From Candidatus Babelota bacterium (lineage in GTDB: Bacteria; Babelota; Babeliae; Babelales; JAHIUU01): 64,000 bases of DNA. The position numbers were made by a program, and so were the translations under genes. The DNA lies in assembly GCA_018817025.1 (NCBI GenBank), contig JAHIUU010000007.1:62001-126000 (forward strand), given 5' to 3'. Every line of letters starts with the position of its first letter. Position 1 is the stretch's first letter. Shown here one piece after another: positions 1-7,155 of this stretch. The notes below the pieces were generated by a model. The model saw nothing but the letters and a program-made list of their open reading frames with translations. It did not search any database and had not been told where the DNA came from.

Positions 1-1
1 A

Positions 2-709
2 CTTAAGAGCGTTACCGTTACGGAGAAAAAACTTGAGCAGTGGCTTGGCGTTTCGAAGTACCGTCGTTCTGATAAGAAGCTTGAAAAAGAAATTGGTCTC
101 GCAACCGGTTTGGCGTGGACCGAGGTTGGAGGCGACATTCTTGATATCGAAGTTGCCGTTCTTGGCGGAAAGGGAAGCCTATCGCTTACCGGTCAACTTG
201 GCGAGGTGATGCAGGAATCGGCGCAGGCAGCTCTCAGCTATATTCGTTCACGAGCAAAAGAGCTTGGCCTGAAAGAAGATTTTTATGCGGACAAAGATAT
301 TCACGTTCATATTCCAGAGGGTGCGATTCCAAAAGATGGTCCTTCTGCAGGGATTACCATGGGCGTTGCCCTTATCTCTGCACTTACCAAAAGTGAGATC
401 AAGCCGAAGGTTGCCATGACCGGTGAGGCGACGTTACGGGGGCGAGTGTTGGCTGTCGGCGGCTTGAAGGAAAAGCTTCTTGCTGCAACACGATATGGTT
501 TCGAGGCTGTCATTGCGCCCAAAGAGAATGAGCCTGATATTTCTGAGTTTGCAAAAGAGCTTGATAAAGACTTGAAGATTATCTATGTCGAGACCATGGA
601 CGAGGTTTTGGAACATGCGTTTGTGACCTCACCGCTCAAGAAAAAACGAACGAAGAAAGTTGCAAAGAAGAAAGCCGTTAAAAAACGTGTCGCTAAAAAG
701 AAGCGATAA
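2..709 (+). CDS. lon: Lon protease, C-terminal part (5' end outside window)
   Basis: This is the end of the ATP-dependent serine protease Lon, which degrades misfolded and regulatory proteins in the cytoplasm. The visible 235 residues cover the end of the AAA+ small domain and the whole proteolytic domain. The catalytic serine lies in KDGPSAGITM and the catalytic lysine in the VGGLKEKLLAA segment, so the Ser-Lys dyad is intact. The reading frame is open to the left edge, so the true start is outside the window. The C-terminus carries an unusual lysine/arginine-rich tail of about 25 residues (repeated KK, KKK and KKR) that ordinary Lon proteins lack; it could bind DNA or other polyanions, which is inference. 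The last 17 bases overlap the convergent waaA gene. Confidence 0.96.
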   Translation, partial: LKSVTVTEKKLEQWLGVSKYRRSDKKLEKEIGLATGLAWTEVGGDILDIEVAVLGGKGSLSLTGQLGEVMQESAQAALSYIRSRAKELGLKEDFYADKDIHVHIPEGAIPKDGPSAGITMGVALISALTKSEIKPKVAMTGEATLRGRVLAVGGLKEKLLAATRYGFEAVIAPKENEPDISEFAKELDKDLKIIYVETMDEVLEHAFVTSPLKKKRTKKVAKKKAVKKRVAKKKR

Positions 710-2018
710 GCGAGTCTAGTTTTTTTTCGACCAGCGCTCCCTCACGCTCGAGCCATAGTCTGGCGTTATTTCCCATGGATTTTATTTTTTCGGGGCTGTT
801 AAACAGCCCCGTTACTATTTCAAGAAGTTTTTGCTCGCTTTGTACTGTTATCGCTCCTGTGTGTTCTATTAATTCTTTTGCGATAACTCGACAGTTGTGA
901 TTGTAGGGGCCAATAATACTCGGTTTACCCCATACTGCCGGTTCGAGTAGGTTATGGCCGCCAACAGGCACGAATGTACCGCCCAAAAAATATATTGTTG
1001 CTTGTTGATAGAGGGTAAACAGCTCACCAAGCTTACAGACAAGTAAGATATCATAAGAGTCTATGTTCGCGGGCTTTCTCTCGTTATCCCAAACTATATA
1101 CGAGTATCCCATCGCTTTCGTCTTACTTATTAACTCTCGTTTCCAATGAAAATGTCGAGGGGCCAGAGTGAGCTTGAGATTTGGGTATTTAGGCTTGAGC
1201 GCCTGATAAAGCTTGAGATAGACGTCCAGCTCGCCGGGGTGTATCGACCCCACCAAAAGCCGCCCATTAGTCCCGAGTCCGCCTGCCCCGTGTGTCCTCC
1301 GTAGCTCGAAGAGCGAAGGGGGATGTATCGAGGGGTCGAGGGATTCGAACGGCGCGCACTTCCTCTTCTTTTCCAAAACATTATACGCTTTAATATCCCC
1401 TAACACTTCTAACTTATCTGTATCGACCCCTAGGGCCTCAAATTCATGTTTATCATGATTGCTTTGTGTATAGATCTTCTCGAATAAATTAAGCAGCCTT
1501 GCTAACACCAACTTAAACTTGTGATACCTGTCACGAGAGCGTTTGCTGATTCGTGCGTTAATTAGAGAGAGTGGTATTTTTTTGAAGTGAGCAAGCATGA
1601 TGAGATTGGGCCAGACTTCGGCCTCGATGATAATAAGCCTCTTGGGTTTTATTCGTTTGTAGGCAAGCATGATTAATGGCAAAAAGTCGTACGGGAGAAA
1701 GCTGACGACGTCAGCTTGTAACTTTTCCTGGGCAATCTTTTTCCCCGTCGGGGTCCCGACCGTCAGGTAACAGACAGTATCGGGATTTTCTTTCTTGATT
1801 TTTTCGATAAAACTCTGGAGCGAGAGCGCCTCTCCAACGGATACAGCGTGAATCCAAACAACGTTTTTATTTGATCGAGGTTTGGGAACAAACCCAACTC
1901 TTTCTGATAATTTGCCAAAAATAGGCTTATTTTTGATTTTTCTTATGATTATGTAGAGTAGAAATAATGGAAGCGAGAAGATCTGTAAAAATTGGTAAAA
2001 AATGAAAAAAATGACCAC
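693..2018 (-). CDS. waaA: 3-deoxy-D-manno-octulosonic acid (Kdo) transferase
   Basis: WaaA transfers Kdo from CMP-Kdo to lipid A precursor at the cytoplasmic face of the inner membrane, an essential step in making the lipopolysaccharide inner core. The 441-residue protein has the expected N-terminal membrane anchor (residues 5-25), the GT-B N-domain with WIHAVSVGEA (about 55-64) and EAEVWPNL (132-139), and the C-terminal domain with APRHFHWKRE and a GGHNLLEPA motif. The start is a GTG preceded by AAGGA. Residues about 223-252 are not family sequence: they are encoded by a copy of the dispersed repeat described separately (1263-1352), inserted in frame between the two GT-B domains just before the GSIHPGE strand. 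No stop or frameshift results, so the gene is probably functional. Confidence 0.93.
   Translation of the reverse strand: MVIFFIFYQFLQIFSLPLFLLYIIIRKIKNKPIFGKLSERVGFVPKPRSNKNVVWIHAVSVGEALSLQSFIEKIKKENPDTVCYLTVGTPTGKKIAQEKLQADVVSFLPYDFLPLIMLAYKRIKPKRLIIIEAEVWPNLIMLAHFKKIPLSLINARISKRSRDRYHKFKLVLARLLNLFEKIYTQSNHDKHEFEALGVDTDKLEVLGDIKAYNVLEKKRKCAPFESLDPSIHPPSLFELRRTHGAGGLGTNGRLLVGSIHPGELDVYLKLYQALKPKYPNLKLTLAPRHFHWKRELISKTKAMGYSYIVWDNERKPANIDSYDILLVCKLGELFTLYQQATIYFLGGTFVPVGGHNLLEPAVWGKPSIIGPYNHNCRVIAKELIEHTGAITVQSEQKLLEIVTGLFNSPEKIKSMGNNARLWLEREGALVEKKLDSLIASF
1263..1352 (-). repeat. Dispersed repeat copy 1, in frame inside waaA
   Basis: Read on the minus strand this stretch begins TTCGAATCCCTCGA, then CCCTCGATACATCCCCCTTCG, and ends near GGGGCAGGCGGACTCGGGAC. 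It shares its left half almost exactly with the intergenic copy at 42885-42936. It encodes about 30 residues of WaaA with the pattern PSI...LR...LGTNG; the same frame is open in the copies at 18738 and 19450 and also reads PSI...LR...LGTNG. The length is a multiple of three. Confidence 0.8.
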
Positions 2019-2146
2019 GGGGGATCCTTGTTTTTTGCTTAAAAGTGCATTTTTCTAATCAGCTGCTGACCAGTTGAATATTTTGTATAAAAGTTATTCT
2101 GTCAGGTTTTTATAGTCGTTCGATCGTAACACAAATGGAGTATATT

Positions 2147-2254
2147 ATGAAAAAAGCATATTTTGTTGACGTTATTGTGACGTTATTGTTTGGTTTAGTG
2201 GTGGCTGGTCAGATGGTGTTGGGCATGCCCTATAATATTTTGTTTTCTATGTAA
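2147..2254 (+). CDS. Possible 35-residue single-span membrane peptide
   Basis: A short open frame starts at an ATG preceded by GGAG at a six-base spacing and encodes MKKAYFVDV followed by one strongly hydrophobic stretch (VTLLFGLVVAGQMVLG). The layout is that of a small inner-membrane peptide or a signal peptide with almost no mature part. Its end overlaps the convergent channel gene by eight bases. I do not recognise a family and cannot exclude a chance ORF; the good ribosome-binding site is the main support. Confidence 0.35.
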   Translation: MKKAYFVDVIVTLLFGLVVAGQMVLGMPYNILFSM

Positions 2255-3311
2255 ATGTAGAATAGGTTACAAAGCAAAGTAGAGCTGTTAAGACAAAGAT
2301 GATGACAAAGTCGTTCATCTGTTTTAGCAGCTTTTTCTTTTTTGTGAGCATGTCTTCCGTTGCTCCCTTAAGCGCAAGACTGAGATATGATTGGAAAAGC
2401 AAAATCAGTAGCGCAAGCAATATTAACGCCAAATAGATCTGATCGATTTTTGTTATGTCGCTTCCCACAGGAGACGCGCTTTCAATAACAAGACTATGTA
2501 ACGCCAGGATTGGCACCACTGAAGCGACGACAGGGAAGCGGATGTCGATAGCATCTATTTTGGTCAAAAGCGAAGTGAAAACGATAAAGAAAATTAGGAG
2601 GAGCGGTAGGTAGAGTAGGATAAAGTGTCGTGCGTCTTGGTTTTTAAAGTCGATGGTGAAGACAACGCATGGAAAGTCGGTTCGAATGCTTTTCTTTTGA
2701 TCTTCTTTTTTAAAACTTGATTGAATATAGCCGTTATCGACGTATTGTTTTGATGGCTGCCAGTTTCCGGTTAAGAGATTATCTGATAAGTCAAAGTTGT
2801 ATACATCGCTAGAAAAATATAGCTCTGCTGGACTGACGCTCTTATTTTGTAAAATAATTGTTAATTTATGGTCACTAACAGGAAAATGCTTGTGATTGAG
2901 TGGTGTTATAAACTTAACAACTACCTGGTAACTAATCACAACGCTGCTGCCTTGCATCTGAACAACAGGGTTCGACTTTGAGAGGATCTCGCCGTTTTTG
3001 AAACTAAATTTATTGATTGTACTAAGCGATTCGTTTCCAATTGGGAATTTGAACCAGACCGCTGCGTCCATGATAAATGAATTCGTATGGAAAGAGAACT
3101 TCGGGAAATTGTTGATGAAAAGCCCAACCTCCACATCCGAAGCAAGACGTTTTTCTATATCGGTTACTTTTGTGACCTCATAGTTTTTCTCAGCAAAATA
3201 ACTTTGTTCGTACTGAATGACAAGCATGGTGGCAATGTACAGGATTGAGAAGAAGATTATGATTTGTTGGAACATGTTTGTTTGTAAGGAGTCTATGATT
3301 TTTTTAAACAT
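2247..3311 (-). CDS. Pentameric ligand-gated ion channel (Cys-loop/pro-loop family) homologue
   Basis: The 354-residue protein has the layout of a prokaryotic pentameric ligand-gated ion channel such as GLIC or ELIC. After an N-terminal hydrophobic segment (residues 14-33, signal or anchor) comes a beta-rich ectodomain with VEVGLFINNF and a VWFKFP strand (60-90), then the pro-loop region HFPVSDHKL (142-150), which corresponds to the FPFDxQxL signature. Four membrane spans follow: M1 with its proline (LLYLPLLLIFF, 232-242), M2 (about 259-280), M3 opening with the typical TKIDQIYLAL (287-296), and M4 near the C-terminus. Such channels pass cations or anions when the ectodomain binds a ligand. 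The canonical FPFD aspartate is replaced by Ser with Asp next to it. The gene starts three bases after the stop of the binding-protein gene, whose end supplies an AAAGGGA ribosome-binding site, so the two are coupled. The family call rests on motif reading only. Confidence 0.68.
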   Translation of the reverse strand: MFKKIIDSLQTNMFQQIIIFFSILYIATMLVIQYEQSYFAEKNYEVTKVTDIEKRLASDVEVGLFINNFPKFSFHTNSFIMDAAVWFKFPIGNESLSTINKFSFKNGEILSKSNPVVQMQGSSVVISYQVVVKFITPLNHKHFPVSDHKLTIILQNKSVSPAELYFSSDVYNFDLSDNLLTGNWQPSKQYVDNGYIQSSFKKEDQKKSIRTDFPCVVFTIDFKNQDARHFILLYLPLLLIFFIVFTSLLTKIDAIDIRFPVVASVVPILALHSLVIESASPVGSDITKIDQIYLALILLALLILLFQSYLSLALKGATEDMLTKKKKLLKQMNDFVIIFVLTALLCFVTYSTFT

Positions 3312-3314
3312 GGG

Positions 3315-4457
3315 TTATCCCTTTAATATTGAGATAGTATGAGGATAGGCATGACGCGTTTCTTTATCGAACGTAACGCTAAATCCCCCAAGGTCATACT
3401 GTTGTAGTATTTCCATCTGGTTTAGTAATTTTTCTTTGGTGATTGGTCCTTCGATTTTTCCAAGCGCATCAGCGATTAGCGCTGCATGGAGGTAGTACGA
3501 GAGCGACAAAATATTTAGTGGGTCGGTTGGAAAATATTTTTTCATGTCCTCTCGAAACTCTCTCACGATGCGCTTCTCGCTTGTTTGTGGATTTGGCATA
3601 GGTGAGGCGTAGTGAAAAACAACTCCCTTTCGTTGCAGAATCGTTTCGACGAACATGGTTGAATCGATACCGATAAATTTTGTTCCGTAATGACCTTGTT
3701 CAAAAAAATTGTTGATTAGTTTGACTGTCGGCATGCTTGTTGCCAAACAAATAACTATTTTTGGATCTGCTTTGATAAGTTTTTGCGATGGGGTTTTGAT
3801 GTCCATGGTGAATCGGTTGTAAGAGGCGATAGCGGTAGGGATGGTTTTATAGCGTGCCAGTGCATCGACAAGCATGTTTTTATTTTGTATGCCAAAGGTG
3901 CCATCATCGTGAAAGATTGCGATTTTTTTCAATCGAATAGTATTGATTGTGTGGTCAACAAGAGCTTCAATTTGTGGTTCGATTAGACCAAGGCCATTAA
4001 TAATATGGGAGAGATTTGGCTTTCGAAATTCTGGAGAACCTCCCCATGGAAAAAATACGGCGATTTTTTTTTGTTGTATGAGCGGCAAGATTTCAAGGGT
4101 GTTTCTTGTTCCCATGTTTCCAAGGAACATATCGATTTTTTGTTTTCGCATCAGCTCGATGTTTTCTTTTGTTTTGGTCGGCTTTCCTCCATCGTCAAGG
4201 CTTAGGAGTCTGAGTTGCTTTTTTTTTATACCACCAGCTTGATTAACTCGCTTGAATCGAGCGTTAATCGCATTTCGGATAAGCTCTCCATAAAGTTGTA
4301 ACGAGCCCTCGGACAAAAAAGCAGATTGACCAAATACGATCTCTTCTGGTTTGTCTGGAGTGCTTTTGGGAGTTTTGTTCGGTTGTGTGTAGCTGTAGGC
4401 AGTTACGACAGTTATGATGAGTAGAAGAAATTTTATTTTTTTCACTGTGTTCTCCAT
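3315..4457 (-). CDS. Periplasmic ligand-binding protein, LivK/type I fold (Peripla_BP_6)
   Basis: This 380-residue protein has a Sec signal (residues 8-20) and then a type I periplasmic binding fold like the branched-chain amino-acid receptor LivK: the opening strand IVFGQSAFLSEG, the RVNQAGGI motif, the SLDDGG strand, MFLGNMGT, and KKIAIFHDDGTFG at the start of the second lobe. Family members bind amino acids, amides or similar small solutes. No ABC permease or ATPase genes accompany it; instead it is the first gene of an operon with the channel homologue. The frame stays open for 76 further upstream residues, but that part is low-complexity DNA similar to an intergenic repeat, so I chose the ATG at 4457 that opens a signal peptide. 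No good Shine-Dalgarno precedes it. Confidence 0.82.
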   Translation of the reverse strand: MENTVKKIKFLLLIITVVTAYSYTQPNKTPKSTPDKPEEIVFGQSAFLSEGSLQLYGELIRNAINARFKRVNQAGGIKKKQLRLLSLDDGGKPTKTKENIELMRKQKIDMFLGNMGTRNTLEILPLIQQKKIAVFFPWGGSPEFRKPNLSHIINGLGLIEPQIEALVDHTINTIRLKKIAIFHDDGTFGIQNKNMLVDALARYKTIPTAIASYNRFTMDIKTPSQKLIKADPKIVICLATSMPTVKLINNFFEQGHYGTKFIGIDSTMFVETILQRKGVVFHYASPMPNPQTSEKRIVREFREDMKKYFPTDPLNILSLSYYLHAALIADALGKIEGPITKEKLLNQMEILQQYDLGGFSVTFDKETRHAYPHTISILKG

Positions 4458-4880
4458 TGGTTTGGGTCGAGCGAAAATTATGATGATACAACCATAGAGT
4501 AAGATAGAATTGAAAATCAAGATTTGGGCCCAAACGAACTCCAGCAATTCAGAACCCAATAAGTAACAGAGCAAAAACAAAAGAAATCTGGCAATTAGGG
4601 ACCAAATAACAAACCAAGACAAAAATTCAATATCAAACAAAAAATAAAACCAAACACAATCAACAATTTGAAACCACACGAACACCAGGGCCCAACCTGG
4701 CTGTGATGAATTGGGTGTGTTTGGCTACGGCAGGCAGGCGTGGCGAATATGTGGCGAATATGTGGCTCTTTGGTTATGAACTTAACAGATCAAAATGCTT
4801 TACAATTTTTTATGGGCCGTGTTACACAGATAGTATTCTGTTCTCATATCATTAACGTCAATATAAAAAAGGAGACGATG
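4458..4880. other. Intergenic region with low-complexity dispersed element
   Basis: About 420 bases separate the divergent binding-protein and solenoid operons. Positions 4460-4680 are A/C-rich on the plus strand with very few G. The part at about 4621-4680, read on the minus strand, aligns with 42822-42880 (shared pieces include AATTGTTG, TGTGTTTGG and GAATT). Around 4690-4740 lies CTACGGCAGGCAGGCG, and 4741-4765 holds a direct repeat of GTGGCGAATAT. No coding potential is convincing. GGAG at 4871-4874 serves the next gene. Confidence 0.5.
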
Positions 4881-7121
4881 ATGAAGCGAATGCCCAAATT
4901 TCTTATGCTACTATTCTGTTTGGGGGGCATTTTTCGTGTTGGTGCTGAAATAATAATAGTAGTGGGAGACTACACAACCCCGGCATCGACGGTGGTCGAT
5001 GGAGATCTTATTGTAACTAATGGTTCAATAAAAATTTTTCCATCAGCAAGCTTGATGGTTAACGGCGATGTCAAAATTTCGTCGGGATCAGTTTTTTTGA
5101 ACGACGGTTCATTAACCGTCAAGGGGGACTTGATTGTAACGAACTCGCTTCCGGGAGGTGGCGCTTCAGTTGTTGTTAATGGGAATATCGCCGTTAGTGG
5201 TTCAATCATGACACATAGCATGTTCTCTGATGCGGATGTAACGACAACCGGTGTGGCGCAGGGAGGTTCGATCGAGGCTGAAAGTATCACAACTGATGGG
5301 GTAGGCAAATCAAATGTATATTCGAAAGGTTCGATAACGGTTGTGGGGGAGATTGCGACGAAGAGCTCGACAAGCGATGCGTTTGTTGAATCTATTGATG
5401 GTAGTATTTACGCAGGAAGAATTATAACAAAAGCGCACGAAACCGCTCATGTGAAGAGTTATGAATCGATTGGTATATTAGGAGAGTTAATCACGCAAAG
5501 CGCGATTGACACAGCCTGTGTTCGCTCTGGAAGCGGCGATTTGTATGCAGGGAGTATTACGACGAGAGGGGCCTTAGAAAGTTTTGTCGAAGCACAGACC
5601 ATTGACGTAAAAGGAGCAATAAAAACGAAGAGTTCCAGTAGCACTGCTAATGTGGTTGCTTCGTCAGCTATTACTGCAGGAGCGATTATTACTAATGGCT
5701 ACGGTGATTCAACGGTTGTGTCAGACGGAAATCTTGAGGTGCGAGGCGATCTTGTAACACGATCAATTGCGGGTGATTCGTATGTTTTCACAGAAAATGG
5801 GTCTCTATTTTCTGTGAATGTTACGACGAGTGCAGCGGGAGATGCGTATGTTCGAGCTGAAGACCTTATAGATGTCAGAAGAGATATTTGGACCCATAGC
5901 GGTAATGCTGGGGCGTACGTTACCGTTGACGACGGTAGTATGTATGCATATAAGATAACAACCAATGGTGCGCTTGGTGCATATGTCAGGGCTGACGATG
6001 GTTATATCATGACTAAGGGGCCAATATTTACAAAGGGTTATTCAGCGCATGTATATGCTGACTACGACATTGAAGCTGAAAGCGTTTTCATTGATGGTAA
6101 CGATACTGCTTACGTTAAAGTCGGTACTTCTCGATATATCGATGTAAAAGATGTTATAAGAACGAAGGCGAGTGCAGGTTCCGCGTATGTTCAGGCCGGC
6201 AGTGATATTACCGCCCGTTCAATTGAAACAAGCGCAGGTTCTGATGGGTACGTTCAAGCGACGAGCGGTTCGATCAACATTGTTGGAGATATTCGTACCT
6301 ATGCAACAGGTGATGCGTATGTTCAGGCACCTCTTGGCGATGTAAATGCACGAAGTATAAAAACAGTTGCTGGTTCTTCCAGCGATGACTCAATAAAAGC
6401 GGCCGCGGGAACAGGTCGTTTTCAGTGGTTTCCAGATACAACTGATCAAGACATTGTCATTAAAGATTCTGAATTCTATCTCGATATTGATCACGATTGG
6501 AACGTGACCTTAACGGTCGAGGGCAACTGTGTGTTGAACGGGAATGCTCATCAATTACTGTTCGGCTCGAGTGGGGGAATTGTTATTACCCCAGGCAGCT
6601 CTTTAATGCTCAAAAATATTATTCTCGATAGTCTATCGGGAACAATGGTTCGTTGTGAAGACGACACGGCAACCCTCTCTTTGCACAACGTTACGTGGAC
6701 GCAGATAGGTGACACGCAATTTGCGAACGGGACGTTACATGTTTTTGGTGAGTGCATAATTAACGGTCCTAATACACAGTTCAACTACGAGAGTAGTCAA
6801 ACGAGTACGATCCATGAAAATTCAACGCTTTTATTAACTCAGGGCGTTACCCTCAGGTATGATACGGATGAACCGGGTCGTATCGCTATGGTTGATCCAT
6901 CTTCGCAATTGAGTTTTAACGGTGCAGGAATCTATTCGCTGGTTGATCTTCGATTTACTCGGGGAACGCTGGTTTTTGAAAATAGGGTACCGTTTACAGT
7001 CGAAACAGGTAGAACGCTTTATTTTGGCGGAGCAGTAAACCCGGTTGACAATATTGCATTAGATTTTCACCTGAGATCTGTGTTCGATATGTTTGGCGTT
7101 TTGCAAAAAGATAACGTATAA
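4881..7121 (+). CDS. Exported beta-solenoid repeat protein, paralogue 1
   Basis: The 746-residue protein starts at the second of two adjacent ATGs (GGAG six bases upstream) with a signal peptide ending near VGA. The first 60 mature residues (VDGDLIV, VNGDVKI, VKGDLIV) resemble the short beta-strand turns of bactofilin-like solenoids. A long array of two alternating half-modules of about 21 residues follows, with consensus like GDI.TKS..GDAYV.A and I.A.SITT.A. This predicts a right-handed beta-solenoid of over 450 residues. The last 230 residues form a different beta-rich domain (DIDHDWN, CVLNGN, LSLHNVTW). It is the first of three tandem paralogues with the same layout. A surface, adhesin-like or envelope-scaffold role is inference; no catalytic motif is visible. 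Confidence 0.85.
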   Translation: MKRMPKFLMLLFCLGGIFRVGAEIIIVVGDYTTPASTVVDGDLIVTNGSIKIFPSASLMVNGDVKISSGSVFLNDGSLTVKGDLIVTNSLPGGGASVVVNGNIAVSGSIMTHSMFSDADVTTTGVAQGGSIEAESITTDGVGKSNVYSKGSITVVGEIATKSSTSDAFVESIDGSIYAGRIITKAHETAHVKSYESIGILGELITQSAIDTACVRSGSGDLYAGSITTRGALESFVEAQTIDVKGAIKTKSSSSTANVVASSAITAGAIITNGYGDSTVVSDGNLEVRGDLVTRSIAGDSYVFTENGSLFSVNVTTSAAGDAYVRAEDLIDVRRDIWTHSGNAGAYVTVDDGSMYAYKITTNGALGAYVRADDGYIMTKGPIFTKGYSAHVYADYDIEAESVFIDGNDTAYVKVGTSRYIDVKDVIRTKASAGSAYVQAGSDITARSIETSAGSDGYVQATSGSINIVGDIRTYATGDAYVQAPLGDVNARSIKTVAGSSSDDSIKAAAGTGRFQWFPDTTDQDIVIKDSEFYLDIDHDWNVTLTVEGNCVLNGNAHQLLFGSSGGIVITPGSSLMLKNIILDSLSGTMVRCEDDTATLSLHNVTWTQIGDTQFANGTLHVFGECIINGPNTQFNYESSQTSTIHENSTLLLTQGVTLRYDTDEPGRIAMVDPSSQLSFNGAGIYSLVDLRFTRGTLVFENRVPFTVETGRTLYFGGAVNPVDNIALDFHLRSVFDMFGVLQKDNV

Positions 7122-7155
7122 AGTTTGTAAATAGAAGTTGGGAAGAAAGGAGAAT

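Noticed and set aside
4458..4685. Extension of the binding-protein gene by 76 hydrophobic residues
   Set aside because: The extra part is low-complexity DNA that matches an intergenic element, has no ribosome-binding site, and would put a second hydrophobic region before a perfectly good signal peptide.
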